This document shows positions 13,269-21,638 of a stretch of DNA of 42,126 nucleotides, piece by piece; the first letter of the stretch is position 1; each line of letters opens with the position of its first letter. The notes beneath the pieces were generated by a model, which saw nothing but the letters and a program-made list of their open reading frames with translations, did not search any database and was not told where the DNA came from. The stretch is taken from the NCBI GenBank assembly GCA_017608995.1, contig JAFCEU010000001.1, forward strand, positions 1-42,126, in the 5' to 3' direction. Origin of the DNA: Candidatus Iainarchaeum sp. GTDB lineage: Archaea; Iainarchaeota; Iainarchaeia; Iainarchaeales; DTGL01. The position numbers were made by a program, and so were the translations under genes.

Positions 13269-14171
13269 CTATATTTGATTATGAGCTATTTCAGTATTAA
13301 TTCCCTCGTCTTGAATTTTTATAGGAGCAGTCCCGTTACATATATTTGAAGTAACAATACAATTGGTACCGTAAATAAAAATTTCTACACTGGTGTTGTT
13401 TTTAGAAATATTGCCTACAATTACATTACCATCGGTGTCTGCTGGGTCTGTAAGGGTTCCAATAAAGATACCAACATCGTTATTTTTACAAATGTTATTC
13501 TTAAGAATGCAATTCTTTGCCTGTATAATTATTCCATTATAACCGTTGTTATTGCAATGGTTGCCTGTTATAATGCTATAGTCAGATTTTACCTCCCCAA
13601 TTCCGTCATACTCATGTGTATAACTCTTAATAGAAATTCCTTCAAGATCATAGTCAGTTACTATATTATTTGTAATTATTGTATTAGTTGCCCCCTCACA
13701 ACCAATCCCTGTCCCCCAGCCATTAGTTAATATATTATGTGAAACAAGCACTCTATTGCAGTCGTCTACTAAATAAATAGCAGTATAACGAATCCCATCA
13801 AACCAACACCCAGTAATCATGCTATTTGACACTGTAACGAATCGAATACCCCCATTGCGGTTATCAACTGAATCAGAAAAAAATATATCTTTAATAATTA
13901 TCCCTTCAACATTTTCTGCGTGTAAAAATCGAGAATGTGTTGTTGTTTGAATTTTTGTGGCTTTCCCCGCGCCGATTAATGCCACATTATCCTTATTTAT
14001 TGTAATTGTTGAAGTGATAGTATAAGTCCCCTCTTTAATATAAACCACCCCGCCTTCATCTGGCAAAGCGTCAATTGCAGACTGAATGTCGGTAAAATCG
14101 CCAGTGCCATCAGTAGCTACAACCTTTGTAGCAACAGTTCTTGTTGCCCAAAAACCCATGCCCATTGTCAT
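13269..14171 (-). CDS. Right-handed beta-helix protein (pectate-lyase-like fold), 300 aa
   Basis: Starts with a short cap (MTMGMGFWATRTV) then the standard opening VVATDGTGDFTDIQSAIDAL with GGVVYIKEGTYTI, followed by about ten coils with repeated strands and asparagine ladders (ITGNHCNNNGYNGIIIQAKN, NNICKNNDVGIFIG). This fold is used by viral tailspike depolymerases and sugar-binding spikes. The start at 14171 has AAAAGGAGGTCC immediately upstream; the longer frame with a basic extension is rejected. Catalytic residues cannot be assigned. Likely a receptor-binding or glycan-degrading spike. Confidence 0.85.
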   Translation of the reverse strand: MTMGMGFWATRTVATKVVATDGTGDFTDIQSAIDALPDEGGVVYIKEGTYTITSTITINKDNVALIGAGKATKIQTTTHSRFLHAENVEGIIIKDIFFSDSVDNRNGGIRFVTVSNSMITGCWFDGIRYTAIYLVDDCNRVLVSHNILTNGWGTGIGCEGATNTIITNNIVTDYDLEGISIKSYTHEYDGIGEVKSDYSIITGNHCNNNGYNGIIIQAKNCILKNNICKNNDVGIFIGTLTDPADTDGNVIVGNISKNNTSVEIFIYGTNCIVTSNICNGTAPIKIQDEGINTEIAHNQI

Positions 14172-14172
14172 T

Positions 14173-14271
14173 TTAAAGGACCTCCTTTTCTTCGGCTTCA
14201 ATCTTTTCTTTAACCATTTCAACAAACTTCTTCTCATTTTTCTTAAATTTTTTAACCTTTTCAATTTTCAT
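14173..14271 (-). CDS. Small basic helical peptide, 32 aa
   Basis: ATG at 14271 has TGAGGGGAA upstream; the peptide begins MKIEKVKKFKKNEKKFVEMV. Its last codons contain the GGAGGT ribosome site of the beta-helix gene, so it couples translation of the two. It may bind the spike or simply be a leader. Confidence 0.5.
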   Translation of the reverse strand: MKIEKVKKFKKNEKKFVEMVKEKIEAEEKEVL

Positions 14272-14277
14272 TTCCCC

Positions 14278-14589
14278 TCACGCCAGCAAAAATCCAATGA
14301 TATAAACCTCAGCAGTGTTCCCAGACTCGCAAATCAAATGGATAGAAGTAATAGGGACATCGCCACTCCACCACGCTTTCGCAGGAATTTTCATTCCGGT
14401 TGCAGTTGTAACAGTTGAGTCAAAGTCAATATAAACAGGGTTAGGGCCGTCATTCAAAATAAGAACACTGTTCATTTCCTGGGAGAAAGATGAAACAACC
14501 TCTGTTGCTCCAATTGTTCCCGGCCTTAAAATCTCTTTGCCCTTTGAAGCAGTGAAAACCTTGATGATTTCTGGCCTAATGCGGGTCAT
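14278..14589 (-). CDS. Putative small beta-rich virion protein, 103 aa
   Basis: Beta-sandwich pattern: EVVSSFSQEMNSVLILNDG, PVYIDFDSTVTTATGMKIPA, then TSIHLICESGNTAEVYIIGF. This resembles the 15195 protein, which has VISMDGTGSAEVFFDSTVKT, so the two may share a fold and be related virion components. Starts with an ATGA-type overlap on the next upstream gene. Confidence 0.55.
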   Translation of the reverse strand: MTRIRPEIIKVFTASKGKEILRPGTIGATEVVSSFSQEMNSVLILNDGPNPVYIDFDSTVTTATGMKIPAKAWWSGDVPITSIHLICESGNTAEVYIIGFLLA

Positions 14590-15086
14590 TTCTCCATCTC
14601 CTTTTCAGCTGTCTTAATAACCTTGTGCTCTTCCCACTTTGGCCTCCTTAAAAAACCCCTGAAAAAACAGTTATAGGTCCGGGTTACAGTTGAATTATTC
14701 AAAGCCCAAACCTCTGCTTGCGAATAAGCAATTTTCGGGGGGTCAAAGATAACAGCATGGTCCCCGAAATCCTGCAATGAATCAGTTAAAGTTGGCTCCC
14801 AAACCCCATCAATCCAAATATAATAAGTAGTGTCATCAAAGTAAGTGATGTTAGGATACTGGAAATAAAACTCCCAGCCCTCCGGAACAGTTAGAATGAA
14901 TTGAACCAAATAGCCTGGCGGAACCTCTGCCTCGTTCCAATCGTAAATCGGTTGGTCTCTTTCAATTGCATTCCTCCTGATAAACCAGTCCTTCTGCTCC
15001 TCAAGCAACCTATTCGTTTTCTTCTGCTCTAACAATAAGTCTGCCAGAACAGGCAGCAGCGTTCTCTCTTCAAACCCTTTATCCAT
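14586..15086 (-). CDS. Putative virion protein, 166 aa
   Basis: A short N-terminal helix (LADLLLEQKKTNRLLEEQKD) is followed by a beta-rich domain (YLVQFILTVPEGWEFYFQYP; YYIWIDGVWEPTLTD). The sequence PGYLVQFILTVPEGW is the kind of strand pair seen in viral jelly-roll and receptor proteins. The ribosome site lies in the 15079 peptide. Function is inferred from position and fold only. Confidence 0.55.
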   Translation of the reverse strand: MDKGFEERTLLPVLADLLLEQKKTNRLLEEQKDWFIRRNAIERDQPIYDWNEAEVPPGYLVQFILTVPEGWEFYFQYPNITYFDDTTYYIWIDGVWEPTLTDSLQDFGDHAVIFDPPKIAYSQAEVWALNNSTVTRTYNCFFRGFLRRPKWEEHKVIKTAEKEMEK

Positions 15087-15162
15087 GCTTTCTCCTCCTC
15101 AAAGCATTCAGTTGAGCCAGTTCCTTTACGTCAGGCTTTCTCACAATAACTTTAAGAGCCAT
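15079..15162 (-). CDS. Small basic peptide, 27 aa, coupled to 14586 gene
   Basis: ATG at 15162 begins MALKVIVRKPDVKELAQLNA and the frame ends 8 bases inside the next gene. Its final arginine codons (AGG AGG AGA) double as that gene's ribosome site, a strong sign of translational coupling. Confidence 0.45.
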   Translation of the reverse strand: MALKVIVRKPDVKELAQLNALRRRKHG

Positions 15163-15194
15163 GACAAAATAGTGTTTTCCAAGTTAAAAAATGT

Positions 15195-15587
15195 TTAAGA
15201 TGGAATGCATTCAAAGCCAATGGCTGAAACATAAGCCTTTGCCCCGGTAGCGCTAACCTTCAAAGACTTATTCAAGCCAACGCACACAGCATAGTTAATA
15301 GGCAAGGGAACAGCTTTTTTATCAGCAAACTCCAAATGGGTTTTCACTGTTGAATCAAAAAACACTTCAGCAGAACCAGTCCCGTCCATTGAAATAACCA
15401 ATCCAGCCAACTGAATCGCTTTCCCTGTTTCAGGAGTCCAAACAGTTTCAGTTGAGCCAGCCGCAACCTCCTTATACTTGATCTCGTTTACGGCGACTTT
15501 GCCTGGCCCCAGAAAAACCGAAAGCTGTCCAACAGGATTGACAATTGCCTTCCTTTCCTTGTGGGTTATTTCGATTTGTTTTGCCAT
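15195..15587 (-). CDS. Putative beta-rich virion protein, 130 aa
   Basis: After a basic start (AKQIEITHKERKAIVN) the protein is all beta: VGQLSVFLGPGKVAVNEIKY, ETVWTPETGKAIQLAGLVIS, GSAEVFFDSTVKT and a final strand KAYVSAIGFECIPS. Very few charged surface patches besides the start. It resembles the 14278 protein in its central strands. Small beta-sandwich proteins in series like this are typical of capsid, decoration or spike parts. Confidence 0.6.
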   Translation of the reverse strand: MAKQIEITHKERKAIVNPVGQLSVFLGPGKVAVNEIKYKEVAAGSTETVWTPETGKAIQLAGLVISMDGTGSAEVFFDSTVKTHLEFADKKAVPLPINYAVCVGLNKSLKVSATGAKAYVSAIGFECIPS

Positions 15588-16025
15588 CTACTCAACTGCC
15601 CCAGATTGCTCGAGTTTCTCCCAAGCCTCCCCAGCCAAAGCCCTGACTTTCCCTGCTGTTTCCTTATCCATTAAAACGAAGTCCAGGACAATTGAGAAGT
15701 CTTCCTCGCTTGTGTTGGTGTTCTCTACAACGATTTCCCCTTCCTTGCCAGAAATTGCTATATATGGCTTGGGGAAAGTTGGCTCGTTCAATAGCTCTGT
15801 TCCAATCAAAATGTTTTCCTCGAAGTAGTTTCTAACGTTATTGAACCGAAAGTTTATCACATCAGCTGTTATGTCTCCAAACCTGTACTCGTAAACAAGC
15901 CACCACCTGCCGTTTGGAACAAGCAAGGGGATGCGCCTTGTTTCACCACCCTGAATGGTAACCTGATACCTTTTCTGACCAAACTCCCCGAACTGGGACA
16001 GGCTGAAAAGCAACTCGTTTTCCAT
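15588..16025 (-). CDS. Putative beta-rich virion protein, 145 aa
   Basis: Beta strands throughout (KRYQVTIQGGETRRIPLLVP, GRWWLVYEYRFGDITADVIN, EIVVENTNTSEEDFSIVLDF) and a short C-terminal helix (AGKVRALAGEAWEKLEQ). The N-terminal GGETxxIPLxV pattern is common in virion attachment proteins. TAG stop directly abuts the next gene's start. No family name can be given. Confidence 0.6.
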   Translation of the reverse strand: MENELLFSLSQFGEFGQKRYQVTIQGGETRRIPLLVPNGRWWLVYEYRFGDITADVINFRFNNVRNYFEENILIGTELLNEPTFPKPYIAISGKEGEIVVENTNTSEEDFSIVLDFVLMDKETAGKVRALAGEAWEKLEQSGAVE

Positions 16026-16028
16026 AAA

Positions 16029-16190
16029 CTATTTATCGCTTTCCTTGTTTTTAACTTTGTCGCTTGCGCTTTGTCTTTGTATTTTTTGGGCCAACCGTAG
16101 AAATACAATTGCCTCGTTTCCCTGTAAATTAACCCTGTTTAGAAAAATCAAGAGCTGGTTTATCTCTTGTTCTGATAATTCCAGTTTCAT
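16029..16190 (-). CDS. Small helical protein, 53 aa
   Basis: Two helices: LSEQEINQLLIFLNRVNLQG and NEAIVFLRLAQKIQRQS, then a charged tail. The ...LLxxLxRVxLxGxEAxxxLxLxxKI pattern recalls small helical-hairpin proteins common beside phage structural genes (memory, low confidence). It sits between two virion-gene candidates. Role unknown. Confidence 0.5.
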   Translation of the reverse strand: MKLELSEQEINQLLIFLNRVNLQGNEAIVFLRLAQKIQRQSASDKVKNKESDK

Positions 16191-16222
16191 ATTTTCTCTA
16201 ATTATTATTTATTCTTTGGATT

Positions 16223-16444
16223 TTAAAAACCTGCCGCAGCCCTTGCGGCTTCTATGTCAGCAGTGATATCTGCCAGTTTTTTCTCTAATTGTGCCTTTTT
16301 CTGTTCCATTTCTTCAATTGTCATAAATTCTGTTTTTTCCTGTTTCACTGTCATTTTAATTCTATTATGTTCAACTATTCTTCCATCGCTTCCTGGGACA
16401 GATATTTTTCCGAGGTATTCTATTTTTTTGCTTAATTGTTTCAT
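16223..16444 (-). CDS. Small protein with C-terminal coiled coil, 73 aa
   Basis: N-terminal beta segment (KIEYLGKISVPGSDGRI) and a C-terminal coiled coil (EEMEQKKAQLEKKLADITAD). The coil would oligomerise, perhaps with the fibre gene immediately upstream, like small fibre-assembly or attachment factors. Ribosome site AAGAGGTGGAATT fits the ATG at 16444. Confidence 0.55.
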   Translation of the reverse strand: MKQLSKKIEYLGKISVPGSDGRIVEHNRIKMTVKQEKTEFMTIEEMEQKKAQLEKKLADITADIEAARAAAGF

Positions 16445-16459
16445 AATTCCACCTCTTTT

Positions 16460-18433
16460 TTAATACAGTGTGTTTACTCCTCCGCCACTGTCTTTATAAA
16501 CGAGTTTCGATTGAGTGGTTGAGTAGTAGATTGAATTATTAGGTGCTGCCGCATCTGTGGAGCTGATTGGCCTGAAATACCCGCTTCCGTCTATTACGGT
16601 TGAACCGCCGACGTCAATGTTTCCGTCGCTGTCAATTGAAACTTTAGTGTTCCAGCCAGAGTCGCGAATATTGAAACTTCTTGCCCCGGCTGAGTCTCCC
16701 AAAATAACATAGGCGCTCTTATTGGAAGCGCAGATTGTATAAACATTCCCGCCATACCCTATGAAGATGTCATTATTAGATGAAATTACTCCATACCCAG
16801 ATGCGTTTATATACATGCCAACATATTTGCCGCTTTGGTCGTCATACCCATTCACCTTAACCCCTACACTGTCCGCTCCCTGATTTAGTGTTATTCCTGT
16901 TGAGCCATCCCCTGTTGCTGTTATGCTTCCTGTTGATAATGTCCCTGTTGTGCTTAAATCTTCATCACCGAAATCTATGCTTCCTGTTGAATCTGTTATT
17001 GAACCGGTTCCTAAGGTCATTGTATTTACTGTTACAAAATTTATAGATGTCAGGTTGCTGAATATTGGAGTTCCACTGGTTGTTACATCCTGGTCAATAT
17101 AGGTATGTGATGTTCCATCAGAAGTTGAATGGGTTTCAGAAATTGTAATTGTATCAGTTGTAGCATCGCCAGTTACAGTAATTGCTCCTCCAACAGCTAA
17201 ATTTAATGTATCTGCAAAGCTCTCTGCTACAGGGTTAGTTCCAGCAGGGCAGGAAATGGTTTTAAAGATATAGACATCTGTTCCGCCTTGCTGTAATGTT
17301 CCTGCATTTATTGTCCCTGTTGTGCTTAAATCTTCATCACCGAAATCAATGCTTCCTGTTGAATCTGTTATTGAACCGGTTGCTAAGGTCATTGTATTTA
17401 CTGTTACCTGACTGAATGTTGGAGTTCCACTGGTTGTTACATCCTGGTCAATATAGGTATGTGATGTTCCATCAGAAGTTGAATGGGTTTCAGAAATTGT
17501 AATTGTATCAGTTGCCGCATCGCCAGTTACAGTAATTGCTCCTCCAACAGCTAAATTCAATGTATCTGCAAAGCTCTCTGCTACAGGGTTAGTTCCAGCA
17601 GGGCAGGAAATAGTTTTAAAGATATAGACATCTGTTCCGCCTTGCTGTAATGTTCCTGCATTTATTGTCCCTGTTGTGCTCAAATCTTCATCACCGAAAT
17701 CAATGCTTCCTGTTGAATCTGTTATTGAACTACCAGCAATAGTAAGTGTTCCTGCAGTAATAGATGTGTTTGCTTGTATTGTTCCGAACCCAGACAGATT
17801 ACTTCCACTCCAAGATGCAGTTCCGTCTGTTAAAGAAACTAGTCCTGTTCCAGCTCCTCCTGTAAAACTAATAGTCCCGTCTGTTAATGTTCCTGCATTT
17901 ATTGTCCCTGTTGTGCTTAAATCTTCATCACCGAAATCAATGCTTCCTGTTGAGCTTGTGAGTGAGTCAGTTGCAATGGTTATGTTTCCAAATGTTGCTG
18001 CTACCCCAGAAATACCCCATCCGCCCAAGTTTATGTCTTGATTGGCGTTTGAGCCATCAAGTTTTAGCCACTGTGTGTCGCCATATGAATCCACTCTTGC
18101 ATCAGTGTAATACAAATTAGTTGCGCCTTCAGGGATATCATCTGTATCAACTTGGCCTGGACCGCTTCCCCAATCTATATGGGTATCCTTAACGGCATCT
18201 ATCGCATCTGCTATCGCCCCAACTTGGGCAGCTGTTACATTATGAGGGTTTGACATGTCAGCAATGTGGTCCTGGGCTGTCTTCAAAGTGGTTGTTGTGT
18301 CCCAGCCGCTTCCCCCATACCTTGCGTCATGGTCGGAATTGGTGCCATCTAAATCAGGCATATCTGTTAAATCAGTATGGCTAATCTGCTCAAATGGCAA
18401 ACCCCGATGATGCCTAATTTTGGGCATATTCAT
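16460..18433 (-). CDS. Fibre-like repeat protein, ~657 aa
   Basis: Long virion fibre or spike. Near the N-terminus it has the phage tail-fibre phrase DMSNPHNVTAAQVGA. The body has four copies of TDSTGSIDFGDEDLSTTGT-type units and a large near-identical block repeated with a 354-bp offset (DNA copies ~17071-17375 and ~17425-17729). The C-terminus (GYFRPISSTDAAAPNNSIYY; KLVYKDSGGGV) resembles end segments of fibres that carry chaperone or receptor parts. GGAGAT precedes a cluster of ATGs; 18433 is preferred on spacing, 18427 is possible. A receptor-binding role is likely. Confidence 0.8.
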   Translation of the reverse strand: MNMPKIRHHRGLPFEQISHTDLTDMPDLDGTNSDHDARYGGSGWDTTTTLKTAQDHIADMSNPHNVTAAQVGAIADAIDAVKDTHIDWGSGPGQVDTDDIPEGATNLYYTDARVDSYGDTQWLKLDGSNANQDINLGGWGISGVAATFGNITIATDSLTSSTGSIDFGDEDLSTTGTINAGTLTDGTISFTGGAGTGLVSLTDGTASWSGSNLSGFGTIQANTSITAGTLTIAGSSITDSTGSIDFGDEDLSTTGTINAGTLQQGGTDVYIFKTISCPAGTNPVAESFADTLNLAVGGAITVTGDAATDTITISETHSTSDGTSHTYIDQDVTTSGTPTFSQVTVNTMTLATGSITDSTGSIDFGDEDLSTTGTINAGTLQQGGTDVYIFKTISCPAGTNPVAESFADTLNLAVGGAITVTGDATTDTITISETHSTSDGTSHTYIDQDVTTSGTPIFSNLTSINFVTVNTMTLGTGSITDSTGSIDFGDEDLSTTGTLSTGSITATGDGSTGITLNQGADSVGVKVNGYDDQSGKYVGMYINASGYGVISSNNDIFIGYGGNVYTICASNKSAYVILGDSAGARSFNIRDSGWNTKVSIDSDGNIDVGGSTVIDGSGYFRPISSTDAAAPNNSIYYSTTQSKLVYKDSGGGVNTLY

Positions 18434-18830
18434 CATATCTCCAAATCTCAACTTCAACAACAATGCCTGCGGTTTCACTCATTACATAAATCGCGTTAAT
18501 TTCACGGTTTGGCACTGTGTCTTCACTTAAAACATCTCCTGAAGAAAGCGTCATATAAGTTGAATGGGTTGGCTCAAAACAGTATTTCAGCTCATAGTTG
18601 CCACGAGCCTTCAACTGCCAGGTAACAATCTCGGGCTCTAATTTTATTTCATACCATTTCCCAGCCTCGTTCAAATAATGGTTAATGATGTGTGAGTAAA
18701 TTGGCCTTTTTTCTTCAGTTTTAACCTCTTTTACCTCTTTTACCTCCTTTGTTGGCTTAATGCCTTTTTTCAATTCTTCAGCCAAAAAAACCACTTGAGG
18801 CCAAGAAAAACTATTTTTCAACGATAGCAA
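18414..18830 (-). CDS. Putative virion protein with charged linker, 138 aa
   Basis: TTG start at 18830 with GGGGATATAG upstream. Residues ~20-42 form a charged lysine/glutamate linker (KGIKPTKEVKEVKEVKTEEK), then a beta domain (EIVTWQLKARGNYELKYCFE, GIVVEVEIWRYDEY). Its end overlaps the fibre start, so the two are probably made together and may interact. No family recognised. Confidence 0.55.
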   Translation of the reverse strand: MLSLKNSFSWPQVVFLAEELKKGIKPTKEVKEVKEVKTEEKRPIYSHIINHYLNEAGKWYEIKLEPEIVTWQLKARGNYELKYCFEPTHSTYMTLSSGDVLSEDTVPNREINAIYVMSETAGIVVEVEIWRYDEYAQN

Positions 18831-18963
18831 CTATATCCCCTGCCTGATTTCTGACAAAAAAAGTGGCTTTGTCCTTCGTTGCCATAACATTGTAGGTAAG
18901 GAAAGCCAAGAATGAAAGGACCCCTATGCTTACAATCAATAAAACTGTATCTCCACTATCCAT
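18811..18963 (-). CDS. Small single-pass membrane protein, 50 aa
   Basis: Residues ~6-26 form a membrane helix (TVLLIVSIGVLSFLAFLTYN), followed by a charged region and a short beta hairpin (TFFVRNQAGDIVAIVEK). Overlaps the start of the 18414 gene, which is itself next to the fibre gene, so it may anchor that complex in a membrane. Confidence 0.6.
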   Translation of the reverse strand: MDSGDTVLLIVSIGVLSFLAFLTYNVMATKDKATFFVRNQAGDIVAIVEK

Positions 18964-18975
18964 AATAGCTATTAC

Positions 18976-20016
18976 TCAAACTGAATTAATAAGTTTTTTC
19001 CATTGGTCCCCGCATTTTTGAATGGAAAATTGTTCTTCAACGACTTTTCTTGGAGAGAACTCGTTTTCCAACACTTTTGCAACCGCTTCCCTGTATGGTT
19101 CATATTCCCAAAATTTAACTCTAATCCCAAGCCTTTTGTTCCAAAAGTCCCACCAAACACCAGTTTTTTGGGTAATAACCGGAATGTTGCATGCGGCTGC
19201 CTCCAAGCTGCTTAACCCAAAGCTTTCACAGCAGGTTGGCAAAACAAAAAAATCAGCTAAATTATATATTTCCGGCATTTGGCTTCTTGGGAGCATTTGA
19301 ATAATGCGTACATTCTTGCTTTTCGCTTTATTTGGAGCGGGCTCAGTAAAGCAAACCACCCAAAAAACGTCTTTGAATTCTTTTATAAGCCTTGTGAGAA
19401 TATGCCACCCCTTGGCCGGATGGAACTTTATTACACTCAAGCCCACTTTTTTATCTAACGGAATACCCCATTTGCGCCTTAAAATCTTTTTTTTGCCCAA
19501 GGGTCTGAATTTCTGCATACTAACCCCCTCATTTATGACTTTATGGCACTTGACATCAATTTTTTTCATATAGGCCTGCATGAATTTGCTTACAGCAACA
19601 TTGCAGGCTGACTTCTCACCTGTTTTTCTCTGTAAGTCAGTGCAAGCATTATAATGTTCCATGCTTTCCAAAAAATAGCCATAAAAATATAAAATCTTAG
19701 AAATGGTATCAAAAGGGTCCTGGAAAACCGTTACAATCGGTGTCTCCAAATCAAAGTAACCGCCAATCGCTGAATTTTTAACAATTACATCCAAAGGAAA
19801 AATTTTTTCATACTCTTTCAAGTAGTCCTCAATAATCCGAGACCTAAAAACAGCGTCAAAACCCTGCCTAATAAGGTTAACATTTAAAGCCTTTGCAGCT
19901 GAAGAAAAGGAAATCTGAGGAGCATTCAAAATTTCACTCAAATAAGAAAAAAAGGTTTCTTGGCCTCCGCTCCATTCATCTGACTTATTCCAGTTAACAA
20001 TTAAAGCCTTTTTCAT
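18976..20016 (-). CDS. GT4-family glycosyltransferase (GT-B fold), 346 aa
   Basis: Transfers a sugar from a nucleotide donor. The C-terminal half has the family's core: VGLSVIKFHPAKGWHILTRL, then MPEIYNLADFFVLP and the ESFGLSSLEAAACNIPVI motif (E...E spacing of seven), which holds the donor. The N-terminal half has the GGQETFFSYLSE region after a short strand. ATG at 20016 overlaps the stop of the upstream transferase (TGATG). It is one of four sugar transferases in an 18976-25096 block, so it likely builds a glycan on virion or host-surface proteins. Confidence 0.9.
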   Translation of the reverse strand: MKKALIVNWNKSDEWSGGQETFFSYLSEILNAPQISFSSAAKALNVNLIRQGFDAVFRSRIIEDYLKEYEKIFPLDVIVKNSAIGGYFDLETPIVTVFQDPFDTISKILYFYGYFLESMEHYNACTDLQRKTGEKSACNVAVSKFMQAYMKKIDVKCHKVINEGVSMQKFRPLGKKKILRRKWGIPLDKKVGLSVIKFHPAKGWHILTRLIKEFKDVFWVVCFTEPAPNKAKSKNVRIIQMLPRSQMPEIYNLADFFVLPTCCESFGLSSLEAAACNIPVITQKTGVWWDFWNKRLGIRVKFWEYEPYREAVAKVLENEFSPRKVVEEQFSIQKCGDQWKKLINSV

Positions 20017-20738
20017 CAAATCACTTTCCTTCCAAGCAGTTTGTTGATTTTCTGGAAGATTCGCTGGTTGTTTTCACTAATCTTTTGTATCCTCTGCTGC
20101 TGCGTAACCATTCCAGAATGCATCCTGTATTTAAACAAGGGCAGCGGGACGTGCTTGAACTTAATCCTTTTAACCAGCATGCATCTAAGCAAATGCTCCA
20201 AGTCCTCTCCAAAACGCAGTGTTTCGTCAAAATTGTTTTCTTTAAACAGTTTAGTTGGCCCAAACAGGTTATAGCACACGCTCATGGTATTGTTTCTCGC
20301 TTGAACAACAGAGTTGATTACAAAGTCTTCATAGCTTTTAAACTCTGGTGCTCTGAATAAGCTTATTATCTCGCCGCCCACATTTATAACAAAATAGTCT
20401 GAGAAAAGAAAGCTTTTTCTGTCCGCATGTTTCAGCATTTCCTCCAAATAATTCGGCATAAACAAGTCATCTGCACTCAAAAAGCACAAATACTCTCCTC
20501 TGGCTTCTTTTACGCCTCTTGCCCGTGTTCCGCCAATGCCAAGGTTTTCCTCATTCCTTACATATCTGACATTCCGGCGGAACATTTGACCCCAGTTAAT
20601 GGCTTCAGGGCTTTTGTCAGTTGAGGCGTCATCAACCACGACAACTTCAAAGTCCTTAAAGGTCTGGTTGAAAACGCTTTCAATCGCCTGCCCAACAAAC
20701 ATTTCTGCATTATAGCAGGGGATTACCACACTAATCAT
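20016..20738 (-). CDS. GT2-family glycosyltransferase (GT-A fold), 240 aa
   Basis: Begins with the family signature MISVVIPCYNAEMFVGQAIE, then EVVVVDDASTDKS and GIGGTRARGVKEARGEYLCF with SADD as the metal-binding D-x-D equivalent (residues ~88-91). Length suits a single catalytic domain. The start at 20738 has AGGCGGTAAA in front; the longer frame adds only a few residues overlapping the upstream gene. Coupled to the neighbours by four-base overlaps. Confidence 0.9.
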   Translation of the reverse strand: MISVVIPCYNAEMFVGQAIESVFNQTFKDFEVVVVDDASTDKSPEAINWGQMFRRNVRYVRNEENLGIGGTRARGVKEARGEYLCFLSADDLFMPNYLEEMLKHADRKSFLFSDYFVINVGGEIISLFRAPEFKSYEDFVINSVVQARNNTMSVCYNLFGPTKLFKENNFDETLRFGEDLEHLLRCMLVKRIKFKHVPLPLFKYRMHSGMVTQQQRIQKISENNQRIFQKINKLLGRKVI

Positions 20739-21187
20739 TTTACCGCCTTTTTCCATTTCTTAAACTCCTTTAAAGCCAAGGCAAAGGCTTCCGCTAATTC
20801 AACAAATTCCTTATGCGAAACATCCAGCCTATAAGATTTATAGTGTATGTGAATCATATTTTTTGGCATATGCGGCAGGTCTCCCTGCACCTCTATTTTA
20901 AAATCAGTCGGTCTTCTGCCATGAACTGGCGGTATTTTATGGAAAAACAGGTATTCTGGCAGCGATTTATTCGGCTCTGGGGCAGGGCAACCATTGTCCC
21001 TCCATTTCTCGTAAGCAGTAGTTACCGCTTCACAAAATTGGCAGAATTCTTCTTCGTCAAAAATCAGTCTCAGGTTACGCCAATGCAAATGAAAGTCCTC
21101 ACACCTCTCAACTGTATGCATGTCAGCATAAATATCTGAAACAGGGTCCACTTTACCATCAAACAACATTTTTTTCACGCTACCCAT
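20735..21187 (-). CDS. Two-repeat protein with HxHxR motifs, 150 aa
   Basis: Two similar halves are visible: CEDFHLHWRNLRLIFDEEEF near residues 30-49 and MIHIHYKSYRLDVSHKEFVE near 112-131, each followed by a helix (FCEAVTTAYEKW; LAEAFALALKEFKKW). So the protein is an internal duplication of one beta-strand/helix unit. The conserved histidines could bind metal or substrate. It lies between a kinase and a transferase inside the sugar block, but its function is unknown. Confidence 0.6.
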   Translation of the reverse strand: MGSVKKMLFDGKVDPVSDIYADMHTVERCEDFHLHWRNLRLIFDEEEFCQFCEAVTTAYEKWRDNGCPAPEPNKSLPEYLFFHKIPPVHGRRPTDFKIEVQGDLPHMPKNMIHIHYKSYRLDVSHKEFVELAEAFALALKEFKKWKKAVK

Positions 21188-21638
21188 TCAAAGCCTCCTC
21201 AATTTTTTTTAATAGGTTTTCCTGCCTCTGCCCCATTGTTCCCTCAAACTCTGGCAAAACATCGTCCATGGTATTATTGCGCTTATGCTTCCCCAAATAC
21301 TGTTTCAAAACCCTATCAAAAGGAACAAACAAGTAAATGAAGGAAATCTTCCGACCTGTTTCCCTCCTGATAAACTCAATGGTGTTGTCCTCATCAAATT
21401 TATACCAAAAACGGTTCCACTTAAACCAGTTGTCCACAACAAAACCAGCGTCCCTTTCGTTGAGTTTTTTAATAAAAGCATTCAAAAACTGCTTTTTATT
21501 GTTCTTGCTTTTTTTGTGGTATTCTTCATCAAAATCAACATAACCATAGCCTTTTAAACAAGCGTATTCCTTGGCAAAAGTAGTTTTCCCGCTGCCCATC
21601 AAACCACATACGACAACCAACTCAGCCAATTTTACCAC
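21180..21638 (-). CDS. P-loop kinase, 152 aa
   Basis: Walker A GLMGSGKTT (residues 12-20) follows a hydrophobic first strand (LAELVVVC), then YVDFDEEYH and a lid-like region (RRETGRKISFIYLFVPFDRV) of the small-molecule/nucleotide kinase type (adenylylsulfate/shikimate/polynucleotide kinase group). At 152 aa it is short but complete-looking. Its place in the sugar block suggests phosphorylation of a sugar or nucleoside; polynucleotide kinase activity is the alternative and would also fit with Ku/ligase elsewhere. Confidence 0.75.
   Translation of the reverse strand: MVKLAELVVVCGLMGSGKTTFAKEYACLKGYGYVDFDEEYHKKSKNNKKQFLNAFIKKLNERDAGFVVDNWFKWNRFWYKFDEDNTIEFIRRETGRKISFIYLFVPFDRVLKQYLGKHKRNNTMDDVLPEFEGTMGQRQENLLKKIEEALNG

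Noticed and set aside
13269..14264. Longer start of the beta-helix gene with basic N-terminus
   Set aside because: The basic part is the antisense-of-frame reading of the 32-aa peptide gene; a perfect ribosome site supports ATG at 14171.
16029..16190. Anti-CBASS-type small phage protein
   Set aside because: Only a loose helical pattern resembles such proteins; no diagnostic residues can be confirmed by eye.
21180..21638. Viral DNA-packaging ATPase
   Set aside because: The P-loop protein is too small and has kinase rather than FtsK/A32 or terminase motifs.
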